Part shown: piece by piece, positions 1 to 7,219 of the stretch | How positions within the stretch are numbered: the stretch's first letter is position 1 | Layout: every line of letters starts with the position of its first letter | Virus record (IMG/VR): IMGVR_UViG_3300044629_000168 | Coordinates: 1-32,277 of that record | DNA: 32,277 nt | Reading direction: 5' to 3' (one strand) | Source: a virus | The notes under the pieces: generated by a model | What the model was told of the DNA's origin: nothing | The model's input: only the letters and a program-made list of their open reading frames with translations | Databases searched by the model: none | Translations under genes and position numbers: made by a program

Positions 1-1393
1 GCGGAAATGTGTCGCGTATGATCTTGCCAGCAAGCGCTTCCTCATAATAGCGCACAGAAAGAATATCGACACCAGACATCGCCTTGTCGATGGACCAGCG
101 CCAATCGCCCACCTTCATCACTTGCGCTTGTGCCGCCGCGTCACTCAGGATCTCGTCGTTATGCAGCTTTAGCGACGGCGGTTTGCGCTCCCATACATGA
201 CCGCATGTCGGGCATTCCATCACGGACAGGTGGACCAGGGTGTCGCACTCAGGGCAGACCTTGACGGGTGCGTCCCCGGTTTTCTGGCCTGGCTTGCGCG
301 GGCGCGGGTTATCGAACGGGCCATGCGTCGAGACAATCCCGGCGAAGTCCAGCACAAGGCAATCCTTCTTCCCCTCCGCCGTGCGCGTGCCACGCCCCAG
401 CATCTGCACATAGAGGGACGTGCTTAACGTCGGCCGGCAGGCGGCGATCAGATCCACGTTCGGCGCGTCAAAGCCCGTCGTCAGGACATTGGCGTTGGTG
501 ATCGCCTGTATCTCGCCAGCCTTGAACGCCGCTATAATGTCTGCCCGTTCTTCGGATGGCGTCTCGCCGACAACGGTTGCCGCTGTCACGCCTGCCCGCA
601 GAAGCGCATCGCGCAGGCCATAGGCGTGCGCCACGGATACAGCAAACACGATCCAGCTTCGCCGATCGCCCGCGTGTCGGATGATCTCGGCAGCAACGTC
701 CGCGTTCGTCTTCAGGTCGTTCACGGCGGCGTCAAGGTCCGCCTCGACATATTCCCCGCCACGGCGGCGCACATTATCGAGGTCATACGTTGTCGCCGTG
801 CGCTTGCACGTCAGCCTCGCAAGGTGGCCAGCCTTGAGCAGCTCCATGTACGTCACAGGCACTATAAGGGAGCTGAACAGGGCAGGAGGGTCCGTGATCA
901 TGCCGTGGCCAAGCCGGTAGGGCGTCGCCGTCAGGCCAATGACACGCAGAGCGGGGTTGATGCGTGTCAAGTCATCAATCAGTTTTCGGTACTGGCCAGC
1001 GGCGCCCGCCGGGATGCGGTGCGCCTCATCCACGATGAGCAGATCAATATGCCCGATCTCGTCCGCTTTACGGGCGAGGCTTTGTACGCCACCGAACACG
1101 ATTGATTGCGAGGCGTCCCGCTGGCGCAGGCCAGCGGAGTAAATGCCCAGCGGCGCAGTCGGCCAATATTCGCGCATCTTGGCGGCGTTCTGTTCGATCA
1201 ATTCCTTGACGTGCGTAAGCATCAGAATGCGCGTCTCAGGCCACTCGCGCAAAGCTTCCTGGCAATAGGCCGCGATGACGTGAGACTTCCCAGACCCGGT
1301 AGGCATCTCGATAACGGGATGTCCCTCCGGGTGGCGGCGGAACCAGTCGTCAAGCATGTCAATGGCGCGCTGCTGGTAATCCCTTAAAGCCAT
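1..1393 (-). CDS. SF2 DEAD/DEAH-box helicase, C-terminus cut by window edge
   Basis: I translated this by hand: 464 codons are open from an ATG at 1393 to the left edge with no stop, so the C-terminus is missing. Superfamily 2 motifs appear in order: Walker A PTGSGKS (residues 31-37), DEAH (122-125), TAT (155-157) and motif VI QMLGRGTRT (330-338). Four cysteines follow as CPEC (380-383) and CPTC (394-397), a likely zinc knuckle. The family hydrolyses ATP to unwind or remodel DNA. Phage members resembling UvsW/RecG-type enzymes act in recombination-dependent replication and fork repair. The start lies one base after the stop of the upstream nuclease gene, so it is probably coupled to the leftward operon. 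Family is secure; the exact substrate is inferred from context. Confidence 0.9.
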   Translation of the reverse strand, partial: MALRDYQQRAIDMLDDWFRRHPEGHPVIEMPTGSGKSHVIAAYCQEALREWPETRILMLTHVKELIEQNAAKMREYWPTAPLGIYSAGLRQRDASQSIVFGGVQSLARKADEIGHIDLLIVDEAHRIPAGAAGQYRKLIDDLTRINPALRVIGLTATPYRLGHGMITDPPALFSSLIVPVTYMELLKAGHLARLTCKRTATTYDLDNVRRRGGEYVEADLDAAVNDLKTNADVAAEIIRHAGDRRSWIVFAVSVAHAYGLRDALLRAGVTAATVVGETPSEERADIIAAFKAGEIQAITNANVLTTGFDAPNVDLIAACRPTLSTSLYVQMLGRGTRTAEGKKDCLVLDFAGIVSTHGPFDNPRPRKPGQKTGDAPVKVCPECDTLVHLSVMECPTCGHVWERKPPSLKLHNDEILSDAAAQAQVMKVGDWRWSIDKAMSGVDILSVRYYEEALAGKIIRDTFP

Positions 1394-1394
1394 G

Positions 1395-2354
1395 TCAAAA
1401 AGGAACCTGCGAATTGATCAGGTCAAAGCTGGTGCGGGCGCCCGTTTCCGGGTCGCCGTTCTTCTCGATCTTGCCGTCGATCTCCCAAATTCCTGTAACG
1501 CCGTCCGGGCTTTCCATCGGTTGCCACGGCACAAGGTCAGGGTGCAGGACATGCGACGTGCAACCCCTGCGCTGTGCTGGCACTGGGATCACGTCGTCAT
1601 AGACGCCGCAATGCCAGTAACCGTCAGGTCGGGCGGTGGAGTGCGCACACGTCCGACAGTTCACTTCGCGCGTGAGCTTCGTCTGGTGGCAGAACGTGTA
1701 AGCCGGGCAGAATTTGCATTGATACCAGGCAGGGGACGCGCCGGCGACAGGTTCGGGCATCCGGTCGGCTTCGCTGATCCGCCGCCCCCGATCGATCGCC
1801 GCTTGGGCCGCTTCCTTGTCATAGTAAATGCGCTCGATGTGCAGGCGGTCATCGTTCTTGTTGACGCCAACATACAATGCGCGGTCCAGCCCCGCGCCGT
1901 GCATGTAAACCTGCATCTGCACCCAGTGCTCTGGCTTTGCCTTGGCGACGCCGTCCTTCTCCAGCGCGGCGAATGACTTGTCCGAATGCGTCTTGAACTC
2001 GGCAACGTGCTGCGTCTTCGGCGCTTCGGGGACGTTGGACACGATGGCGTCTGCCGATCCGGAGATGTGACCGCCGAACGTGTAGTGCGCCTGCGTGGTT
2101 TCGATCTTGACGCCAGCCAGCTCGAGGTCGGCGAGAATAGTGTGTTCTTCCATCTGGCCGCGCCGGAACAAACGCAGGATGCGGCCTTCGTGCTGTTCGA
2201 TCACGGCCCAGCGGAAGGAAAGCCAGAGCCAGCGGTCGCAGGCGTGCCCTAGCGTGCTTGCACCCATGTGGGGGCGAGGCATACGCCCCGCCGCCTCAGC
2301 ATGGCGCTTGTCGATTAAGGTAACCAGGCCATTCTCAGGCGGCGGGATGCGCAT
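1395..2354 (-). CDS. PD-(D/E)XK nuclease, RecB/Cas4-like with probable Fe-S cluster
   Basis: This 319-residue protein carries a RecB-family nuclease core: an acidic residue in GSADAI (D102), EFK (E119, K121) and a downstream QMQVY (146-150) with the helix glutamine. A cysteine near the N-terminus (C39, followed by DRWLWL) and three more in CKFCPAYTFC (C213, C216, C222) match the 1+3 Fe-S pattern of Cas4 and AddB nucleases. Additional cysteines (C233, C236, C249, C265) could hold zinc. A GTG at 2366 would extend it by four residues. I prefer ATG 2354 because GGAGG lies five bases upstream and the ATG overlaps the upstream stop as TAATG. Expected role: 5' or 3' resection for phage recombination alongside the Sak4-like ATPase and helicase. 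Confidence 0.85.
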   Translation of the reverse strand: MRIPPPENGLVTLIDKRHAEAAGRMPRPHMGASTLGHACDRWLWLSFRWAVIEQHEGRILRLFRRGQMEEHTILADLELAGVKIETTQAHYTFGGHISGSADAIVSNVPEAPKTQHVAEFKTHSDKSFAALEKDGVAKAKPEHWVQMQVYMHGAGLDRALYVGVNKNDDRLHIERIYYDKEAAQAAIDRGRRISEADRMPEPVAGASPAWYQCKFCPAYTFCHQTKLTREVNCRTCAHSTARPDGYWHCGVYDDVIPVPAQRRGCTSHVLHPDLVPWQPMESPDGVTGIWEIDGKIEKNGDPETGARTSFDLINSQVPF

Positions 2355-2833
2355 TATTTCCTCCACGGCGGTGCTTTGGCGGCGGGGGCTTTCGGTGCCG
2401 GCGCTTCGGTCTTCATTGGTGTTGGCGTCCCTCCACCCCCATGCTTCCAGCCGCGCACCTCGTTGCGGGCGGCGTACTCACCGTCCGCGGCCTGCACGTC
2501 CAGTTTGATCTCGCAGGTTCCGCCGATCAGTTGGTCGGTGTCCTGTATCTCGGCAAGGCCGATCGCGCGCATCAGTTCGCCGAGTTGCTGGCGGCCAATC
2601 TGTTCGGCCTTGGCGTTCGGGTTGCGAATGTTGAGGTTGCCAAAGATCACGCGGCCCTGATGGGCTGGCCCGACAATGTCATAACGTACTTTGATATACT
2701 GACCGTTTCCGGCCTTGGTCGCCTTGACCTCGGCGGAGTGGATGCGCGCGGCATACCAGCCCGGCGGGACCGGATCGTATGAGCGGTCACTTTCTGGAAG
2801 CGATCCGATGCTGATGGTTTCATCAAGTCTCAT
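2354..2833 (-). CDS. DUF669-family protein, probable ssDNA-binding recombination partner
   Basis: The 159-residue protein begins with a segment typical of DUF669 phage proteins: PPGWYAARI (24-32), then a G-x-YI-KVRYDIVG strand, VIFGNLNI and a helix with QLGELMRAIGL. A Pro/Ala/Lys-rich tail (about 140-159) ends in PPWRK, like the flexible tails of single-stranded DNA-binding proteins. DUF669 genes commonly sit beside Sak4- or Erf-type recombination genes and helicases, as here, and a DNA-binding role is inferred from that company. Its stop overlaps the next start as TAATG. The start is two bases after the stop of the upstream gene. Biochemical function is not shown by the sequence. Confidence 0.75.
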   Translation of the reverse strand: MRLDETISIGSLPESDRSYDPVPPGWYAARIHSAEVKATKAGNGQYIKVRYDIVGPAHQGRVIFGNLNIRNPNAKAEQIGRQQLGELMRAIGLAEIQDTDQLIGGTCEIKLDVQAADGEYAARNEVRGWKHGGGGTPTPMKTEAPAPKAPAAKAPPWRK

Positions 2834-2835
2834 GG

Positions 2836-3216
2836 TTAGTTCCCATCTTTTGTGATTGAGAATGACGCGCGACCGGGCGTCACGGTTATTGCTTCGGACA
2901 GGACGTCGGTGATGGCGGGTGCCGCTGCTTTCCAGAGCGCCATGTTGACCTCTGGCTTCCAGCGGAACAGTTGGCCGAGATGCGCAGTCAGCCCGCGCGC
3001 CTCTGCAACTTCCTGCAGCTTGTCGCCGTCGATCTTCCAGTTATCGCGCGCCGTCAGGCGGACCTTGTGTCCAGGCCATTCAAGATGGCCGCTTTCAAGC
3101 ATCTCGTCTTCGATCTGCCGGCGGCGTTCGGTCCATTCCGTTTCGGCTTGCTTTGCCTCAAGCCAGAGGGCGGCGAGGTTGTCTTTCTTGAGCACAAATG
3201 GAGGTAGGCGGCTCAT
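2836..3216 (-). CDS. small protein of recombination operon, unknown function
   Basis: The 126-residue protein has a charged helical N-terminal half (AKQAETEWTERRRQIEDEML) and a later segment with EWPGHKVRLTARDNWKIDG that looks like a small beta unit. I do not recognise a named domain. It starts directly after the stop of the Sak4-like ATPase (TGA ATG), with AGGGGG as ribosome binding site, and ends two bases before the DUF669 start, so it belongs to the operon. Proteins of this size are often found between such ATPases and DUF669 genes in other phages, which suggests an accessory DNA-transaction role. No catalytic motif is visible. Confidence 0.7.
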   Translation of the reverse strand: MSRLPPFVLKKDNLAALWLEAKQAETEWTERRRQIEDEMLESGHLEWPGHKVRLTARDNWKIDGDKLQEVAEARGLTAHLGQLFRWKPEVNMALWKAAAPAITDVLSEAITVTPGRASFSITKDGN

Positions 3217-3891
3217 TCATTCCCCCTGTATCTTGGCAATGATCGCCCCAAGGTCCGGCGCTTCCCATGCGTCCAGCCGCCCAGAGCGATCCTTCGCCAG
3301 CCAGAGGCCGTCGCCGTCGCACATCAGCCCGCGCTGCGGCACGCCTTCGGCGTCTTTCTCGACGCGCAGGGCCAGCACCTCGTCGAAGAAGTAAGGCAAT
3401 TGCTGGCCGCTCTTCTGGCCGGGCATGGATGGCGCATAGAGGATGCGACCCATTTCGTCCTGGCTCTTGTCCAGCTTGGCCGACATGTAGACGTGCTTGC
3501 CGGGAAGGTCGCGGAACGCGCGGATAATGTGCGCCATCGCTTCCTGCATTGCGCCGTAAGCCTGACGCGGATCCTTTGCGATGCGCTTTTCGTCGCCGAG
3601 CACAACCTCGGCAATTTCGCTAATGCTATCCAGCGCCACGGACTGATATGCAGCCGCCTCTTCAGAGGCGGTCAGCCATTCAAGAGCGTCCTGCAAATCA
3701 GCGATGTTGCCGATCTCGATGTAGGGCAAATCAGCGCCCGCGATCGACAGAAGGCCAGCCTCTGCTGACAGCGTGATTGGATTTGGAAGTGTGGGAATTA
3801 GGGAAGTCTTGCCCGCGCCGGCTTGTCCGTACACGAGCAGTTTAACGCCATCACGCGCAAGTGCGCTCGTGCGCTTCAAGTTAATCGCCAT
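3217..3891 (-). CDS. AAA ATPase, Sak4-like recombination protein
   Basis: This 224-residue ATPase has Walker A GQAGAGKT (22-29), directly after the strand VKLLVY, and a Walker B-like VALDS (85-89). It resembles the RecA-core Sak4/AAA_24 phage ATPases, which promote single-strand annealing with a phage SSB. The reading frame is open upstream to 4170, but that extension has no family resemblance and would overlap the primase gene. I start at ATG 3891, which gives the normal family length and has GGAAA nine bases upstream. It is the first gene of the leftward operon, with a plausible promoter at 3941-3969. The DUF669 gene two genes downstream may encode its DNA-binding partner. Confidence 0.85.
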   Translation of the reverse strand: MAINLKRTSALARDGVKLLVYGQAGAGKTSLIPTLPNPITLSAEAGLLSIAGADLPYIEIGNIADLQDALEWLTASEEAAAYQSVALDSISEIAEVVLGDEKRIAKDPRQAYGAMQEAMAHIIRAFRDLPGKHVYMSAKLDKSQDEMGRILYAPSMPGQKSGQQLPYFFDEVLALRVEKDAEGVPQRGLMCDGDGLWLAKDRSGRLDAWEAPDLGAIIAKIQGE

Positions 3892-3940
3892 TGTTTCGTT
3901 TCCTGTTTCGCCCTGTCGGCTGATCCGGTCGGGCAGGATG

Positions 3941-3969
3941 TTTATTGCACAGCGTGCACGGATGTGCAA
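3941..3969 (-). promoter_or_regulatory. candidate leftward sigma70 promoter
   Basis: Read on the minus strand, TTGCAC (3969-3964) serves as a -35 box and AATAAA (3946-3941) as a -10 box, with exactly 17 bases between them. This would drive the recombination operon starting at 3891. The -35 matches four of six consensus bases and the -10 four of six, so the match is fair, not strong. The spacing and location support it. Confidence 0.45.
3945..3969. promoter_or_regulatory. candidate operator: TTGCAC, GTGCAC, GTGCAA half-sites
   Basis: TTGCAC (3945-3950) and GTGCAA (3964-3969) are inverted copies. The self-complementary GTGCAC (3954-3959) lies between them. The three words are spaced about one helical turn apart and cover the -35 to -10 interval of the candidate leftward promoter, in the gap between divergent replication operons. 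A repressor or autoregulatory replication protein could bind here. The binding protein is not identified in this window. Confidence 0.45.
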
Positions 3970-3996
3970 CCCTGATTTAAACAGGAGACGGAAATC

Positions 3997-5994
3997 ATGG
4001 TGGACGTGACGCAGATATTCGGCGGGCCGTGGCGTCTGCCGACGCCGGTGGCGATCGACGAGCAGATCCGCCAGGCGATGGCGTCGGCAGGCATAACACC
4101 GCCACCGTCGATAGAGATGGATGGCAAGCTGCATCGCTACGCAACCGGCAGCAAAGGCCAGCCGGGCCACGACAAGCCGGGATGGTATGTGTTCTTCCCC
4201 GATGGCGTTCCGGCGGGAATGTTCGGCGATTGGCGCACTGGTGCTTCCAGCACGTGGCGCGCGGACATTGGTCGTGAATTAACACCGGTCGAGTTGGCAT
4301 CAGTCTCCCGCCGGCAGGCCGAAGCTCGATCGGCCCGCGATGCCAAAGCGGCCAGCGCCGCCGATAGTGTGGAGCTGATCTGGTCACAAGCGGGAGCCGC
4401 CAGCCCGGATCATCCCTACCTTATGCGCAAGGGCGTTAGCGCTCATGGCCTGCGCATTACAGGCGACGGCCGCCTGATGGCGCCCCTGTTCAACACGGAC
4501 GGTTCTTTGTCCTCCCTCCAGTACATCGACGCTGACGGGGGCAAGCTTTATCACCCAGGCGGGGCCACTGGCGGCAAATACTGGAGCGTCGGGGCGCTTG
4601 AGGGTGACACGATTTACGTTGCGGAGGGCTTTGCGACAGCAGCCACCATCCACGAGGTGACGGGCCGCCCATGTGTCGTCGCCTATAGCGCATCGAACCT
4701 TGTGCCGGTGACGGGAGCCATTGCCGCGGCTCACCCTTCGGCAAGAGTTGTTATCGTCGCCGACAATGACGCATCCGGCGTCGGGCAGCGTTACGGCGAG
4801 CAGGCCGCCGCAAAGCACGGCGCCCGCCTTATCCTCGTCCCCATCCCCGGCGATGCCAACGATTACCGCGCCGCGGGCCACGACCTCGCGGCATTGCTTA
4901 ACCCGCCGATCGATCAATGGCTGATCCCGGCGGACGACTTTTCCGCCCAGCCCGCGCCGATATCCTGGCTGGTCAAGGGCTGGCTGCAGGATCGGGCCCT
5001 GATCATGGTTCACGGCCCATCCGGGGGCGGCAAGACGTTCCTCGTGCTGGATTGGGTCCTGACAATGGCGTCAGGGGCTCGTCAGTGGAACGGCCGCAAG
5101 GTGCGCCCCGGTCCCGTGGTCTACCTCGCCGGCGAGGGCCACCAGGGCCTGCGGGGCAGGGTAGCGGCGTGGAAGCAGCACCACGGCGTGCTCCGCCTCG
5201 ACATGTGGCTGTCGAAGGGCGGGTGCGACCTGAACACGCGCGAGGGCCTGCGCCGCGTTTCCGACGCCGTCCGGGAGCTTCCCGTTACCCCGGCCGTGAT
5301 CGTGGTCGATACCCTTCACCGCTTCCTGAACGGCGACGAGAACAAGGCGCAGGACGCCAAGACCATGCTGGATGCCTGCGCCGAGCTGATGGAAATCTTT
5401 TCCTGCGCCGTCGTCCTCGTCCATCACACAGGCGTGAGCGACGAGGCCCAGCATCGGGCGCGCGGATCCTCCGCCTGGCGCGGGGCGCTGGATATCGAAG
5501 TATCCGTGGTCCCGCAGGACAACGGAACCATGCAAGTCGTCCAGCGCAAGAGCAAGGACGCCGAGCTGGCCGAGGACATCACCGTTGAGCTGATGTCGGT
5601 CCCGATCACAGGCTGGCTGGACGAGGATGGCGAGCAGGTCACAAGCGCAGTCGTCTCCCTCAGCGAGCGCCAACACCAGCCCAAAGCACACCCCAAAGCG
5701 GGGCAATACCAGCAGACATTCCGGCGCGCGTGGGAGCATGGCGGATGTGTCTGGCGGGATAGTCTCCCCTTCGTTGACAGGGACGCTTTGCGTGAAGTTT
5801 TTCTAATAGATGGAATATCGGAAAAAGCCGTCCGGAACTACCTAAATCCCAACGCCGAACACAAGCCGGTCAGCGTCCTCTTGCAAGCCTCCTACATCGC
5901 ACCGACACAGGGCGGCTGGCACATCGTGCAGGCGGAATGGGTGGCGCAACTCAGGATGGTCAAGAGCGCACCTAGCGCACCTGAGCGCACCTAG
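3997..5994 (+). CDS. TOPRIM primase-helicase (bifunctional replication protein)
   Basis: This 665-residue protein joins two parts. The first is a primase-like half with a TOPRIM domain: conserved glutamate in YVAEGFATA (E210) and the acidic pair in VIVADNDASG (D256, D258). The second is a RecA-fold helicase of the RepA/AAA_25 type: Walker A GPSGGGKT (340-347), Walker B VIVVD (434-438), VHHTG (475-479) and RGSSAWRGALD (489-499). The layout resembles plasmid and satellite replication proteins that unwind and prime at an origin. No zinc-binding cysteine cluster is seen at the N-terminus. AGGAG at 3983-3987 supports the start. Its last codons (SAPSAPERT) are encoded by GCGCACCT repeats belonging to the origin-like cluster that continues past the stop. 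It is transcribed divergently from the recombination operon. Confidence 0.9.
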   Translation: MVDVTQIFGGPWRLPTPVAIDEQIRQAMASAGITPPPSIEMDGKLHRYATGSKGQPGHDKPGWYVFFPDGVPAGMFGDWRTGASSTWRADIGRELTPVELASVSRRQAEARSARDAKAASAADSVELIWSQAGAASPDHPYLMRKGVSAHGLRITGDGRLMAPLFNTDGSLSSLQYIDADGGKLYHPGGATGGKYWSVGALEGDTIYVAEGFATAATIHEVTGRPCVVAYSASNLVPVTGAIAAAHPSARVVIVADNDASGVGQRYGEQAAAKHGARLILVPIPGDANDYRAAGHDLAALLNPPIDQWLIPADDFSAQPAPISWLVKGWLQDRALIMVHGPSGGGKTFLVLDWVLTMASGARQWNGRKVRPGPVVYLAGEGHQGLRGRVAAWKQHHGVLRLDMWLSKGGCDLNTREGLRRVSDAVRELPVTPAVIVVDTLHRFLNGDENKAQDAKTMLDACAELMEIFSCAVVLVHHTGVSDEAQHRARGSSAWRGALDIEVSVVPQDNGTMQVVQRKSKDAELAEDITVELMSVPITGWLDEDGEQVTSAVVSLSERQHQPKAHPKAGQYQQTFRRAWEHGGCVWRDSLPFVDRDALREVFLIDGISEKAVRNYLNPNAEHKPVSVLLQASYIAPTQGGWHIVQAEWVAQLRMVKSAPSAPERT

Positions 5995-6094
5995 GTGCAC
6001 TGGTGCGGGGTTGGCAAAAAGCTAGCAAAATCAGGAAAGGGCCGCACCGCACCGCACCTACTACCTATAGGTAGGTGCGACTGGTGCGCTCTTG
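5961..6094. repeat. origin-like cluster of CGCACC/GGTGCG words with A-rich core
   Basis: Nine exact copies of CGCACC or its complement lie in 134 bases: CGCACC at 5967, 5976, 5986, 6043, 6048 and 6053; GGTGCG at 6002, 6074 and 6083. A variant GGTGCAC is at 5994. The first three are 9-10 bases apart. The outer ends form a perfect 12-base inverted repeat (5961-5972 with 6083-6094). A stem CGCACCTAC/GTAGGTGCG (6054-6062 with 6071-6079) encloses the palindromic TACCTATAGGTA. The A-rich stretch 6012-6040 lies between the two repeat groups. Iterons flanking an A+T-rich tract, next to a primase-helicase gene, resemble a replication origin. A regulatory site or terminator-like stem is the alternative. 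Confidence 0.55.
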
Positions 6095-6174
6095 ATTGCA
6101 GCTTGCTGGTTTTCGGTTGACCACACGCGGCAAGCGATGCACAACGCTCGCCTGACACGAGAGGAGACCACCCA

Positions 6175-6447
6175 ATGAACGAAGCCGAAGCCATCATGGA
6201 ATTCCGCGAAGCGTCCGCCGCAGTACGCCGAGCGTTCGGGGCGCGAGACGATGCCCGCGTTGACCAGATCCTGGCTGACACGCGCATGAGCCAGGCCACA
6301 GTAAATCTATCAGATGCCCAGGCTCGCTTGCATGCCGCCGACATCGCGCTGCAGGCCGCCCGCGCCGAACCGCCAGCGCCGGCTGACATCGACGTGACGC
6401 GCGTCGAGGCCACGATTACCAATGGCGCGGATGGTGGGGCGTGGTGA
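6175..6447 (+). CDS. small helical protein, unknown function
   Basis: A 90-residue, mostly helical, Ala- and Glu-rich protein (many Ala/Arg/Asp in the first 75 residues) ending in a short Pro/Ala stretch. I do not recognise a family. GAGGAG is well placed before the ATG, which supports the start. It is the first gene after the repeat cluster at 5961-6094 and overlaps the next small gene by a few bases, so the two are probably expressed together as early genes. No catalytic or metal-binding residues stand out. Confidence 0.7.
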   Translation: MNEAEAIMEFREASAAVRRAFGARDDARVDQILADTRMSQATVNLSDAQARLHAADIALQAARAEPPAPADIDVTRVEATITNGADGGAW

Positions 6448-6647
6448 GCTTTGATAGCCCGACAGCCAACGCGATCCTTGCCGCAGCCAAGGACAAGCTT
6501 TCCAGCGCCATCGTCCTCGGTTTCGATGTGGACGGCGCAGAATGGATTACGTCCAGCACAAGCGACGTGGGCGTGATCCTGTACCTGCTGGAACGCGCCA
6601 AAGCCAAGGCAATGGCGTCCGTGACGTTGACAGACGCGGCGGAATAG
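6441..6647 (+). CDS. small early protein, unknown function
   Basis: A 68-residue protein with the pattern VLGFDVDGAEWITSS followed by ILYLLERAKAKAM. Small phage proteins with a strand-turn-strand and then a LLERAK helix are common in early regions of other phages, but their function is unknown. The start codon is GTG, at 6441 or 6444. The latter gives a GTGA overlap with the preceding stop, and GGTGGGG lies upstream. It is probably translationally coupled to the preceding gene. Confidence 0.65.
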   Translation: MVSFDSPTANAILAAAKDKLSSAIVLGFDVDGAEWITSSTSDVGVILYLLERAKAKAMASVTLTDAAE

Positions 6648-6660
6648 GTAGATTTTCCGT

Positions 6661-6676
6661 GTCGGTGCTGACCGAC
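6661..6676 (+). other. hairpin, 6-base stem with tetraloop
   Basis: GTCGGT (6661-6666) pairs perfectly with ACCGAC (6671-6676) around the loop GCTG. It lies just after the stop at 6647 and before a longer hairpin. There is no following T-run, so it is not a standard terminator. Confidence 0.35.
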
Positions 6677-6685
6677 GAGGGGTCC

Positions 6686-6722
6686 ACCCGTCAGAGTAGA
6701 TTGAACCCTAACTCTGGCGGGT
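6686..6722 (+). promoter_or_regulatory. 12-base hairpin overlapping the ribosome-binding region of the next gene
   Basis: Bases 6686-6697 pair with 6711-6722 over 12 positions, with one G-U wobble (6691 with 6717) and a 13-base loop. The right arm contains GGCGGG, the only Shine-Dalgarno-like sequence before the ATG at 6730. Folding would therefore hide the initiation region and could lower translation. It may also act as a processing or termination stem. Confidence 0.4.
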
Positions 6723-6729
6723 CCTTCCC

Positions 6730-7071
6730 ATGGCCAATCTGATCCAAGCCGTGTTCTTCCCCCACATCGTTGATGATGAATTCATCGAAGCCATTGTCGG
6801 ACACGTCATCGAGGCGGTTCGCGAACTGGACGTCACCGACATGCGCCGGCGCAAGGCCCAGCGCCTGATCGAGGCTACAGCATGCAAGGCAGTCGCGGAA
6901 ATGTGGAGCGCGGCGTTTCGCAAGAACTTCCGCCCGACCCGCTCATGGCCCCAGGCAACCGCCATCCTGCTTGACAATCCGCGCCGTGTCGTGATTGAGT
7001 TATGGATAGGGCACGAGTACCACAACGCCGACATTCCGGACCCGATAGAGATATTCTTCGATGGCGAGTAA
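6730..7071 (+). CDS. unknown 113-residue early protein
   Basis: A helical N-terminal half (FIEAIVGHVIEAVRELDVTDMRRRKAQRLIEA) is followed by a mixed C-terminal part with RVVIELWIGHEYHNADIP. I do not recognise a family and see no metal-binding cluster. The Shine-Dalgarno match is weak and lies in the arm of a hairpin at 6686-6722, which may regulate expression. The 3' end overlaps the start of the next small gene by 11 bases. The gene is clearly protein coding, but no function can be assigned. Confidence 0.7.
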   Translation: MANLIQAVFFPHIVDDEFIEAIVGHVIEAVRELDVTDMRRRKAQRLIEATACKAVAEMWSAAFRKNFRPTRSWPQATAILLDNPRRVVIELWIGHEYHNADIPDPIEIFFDGE

Positions 7072-7219
7072 ACCGGGCCTGTACGCAAACATCAACGCCA
7101 AGAAGGCCCGCATTGCCGCAGGGTCTGGCGAGAAGATGCGCAAGGTTGGAGCCAAAGGCGCACCAACCGCCGCGGCGTTTCGGGCGTCCGCGAAGACTGC
7201 GAAGAAGCGGGGCAAGTGA
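7061..7219 (+). CDS. small conserved basic phage protein (52 residues)
   Basis: Translating from ATG 7061 gives a 52-residue lysine/arginine-rich protein with GLYANINAKKARIAAGSGEK, then MRKVGAKGAPT and an alanine/lysine-rich tail. I recognise this pattern from many unrelated tailed phages (usually G-x-GEKMRKPGSKGAPT), but no function is known to me. The high positive charge suggests nucleic-acid or virion binding; that is inference. It overlaps the preceding gene by 11 bases, and its stop overlaps the next start as TGATG. Confidence 0.75.
   Translation: MASKPGLYANINAKKARIAAGSGEKMRKVGAKGAPTAAAFRASAKTAKKRGK

Noticed and set aside
3892-4170. Upstream extension of the Sak4-like ATPase frame to 4170.
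   Set aside because: The extra residues match nothing in the family, would overlap the divergent primase-helicase start and the promoter region, and ATG 3891 has a ribosome binding site.
4917-5588. A 223-codon plus-strand frame inside the primase-helicase gene.
   Set aside because: It is a +2 frame shadow rich in Arg/Gly/Pro, within a gene whose TOPRIM and helicase motifs are intact.
5961-6094. CRISPR-like array.
   Set aside because: The repeated words are only six to eight bases, occur in both orientations and have no unique spacers of constant length.
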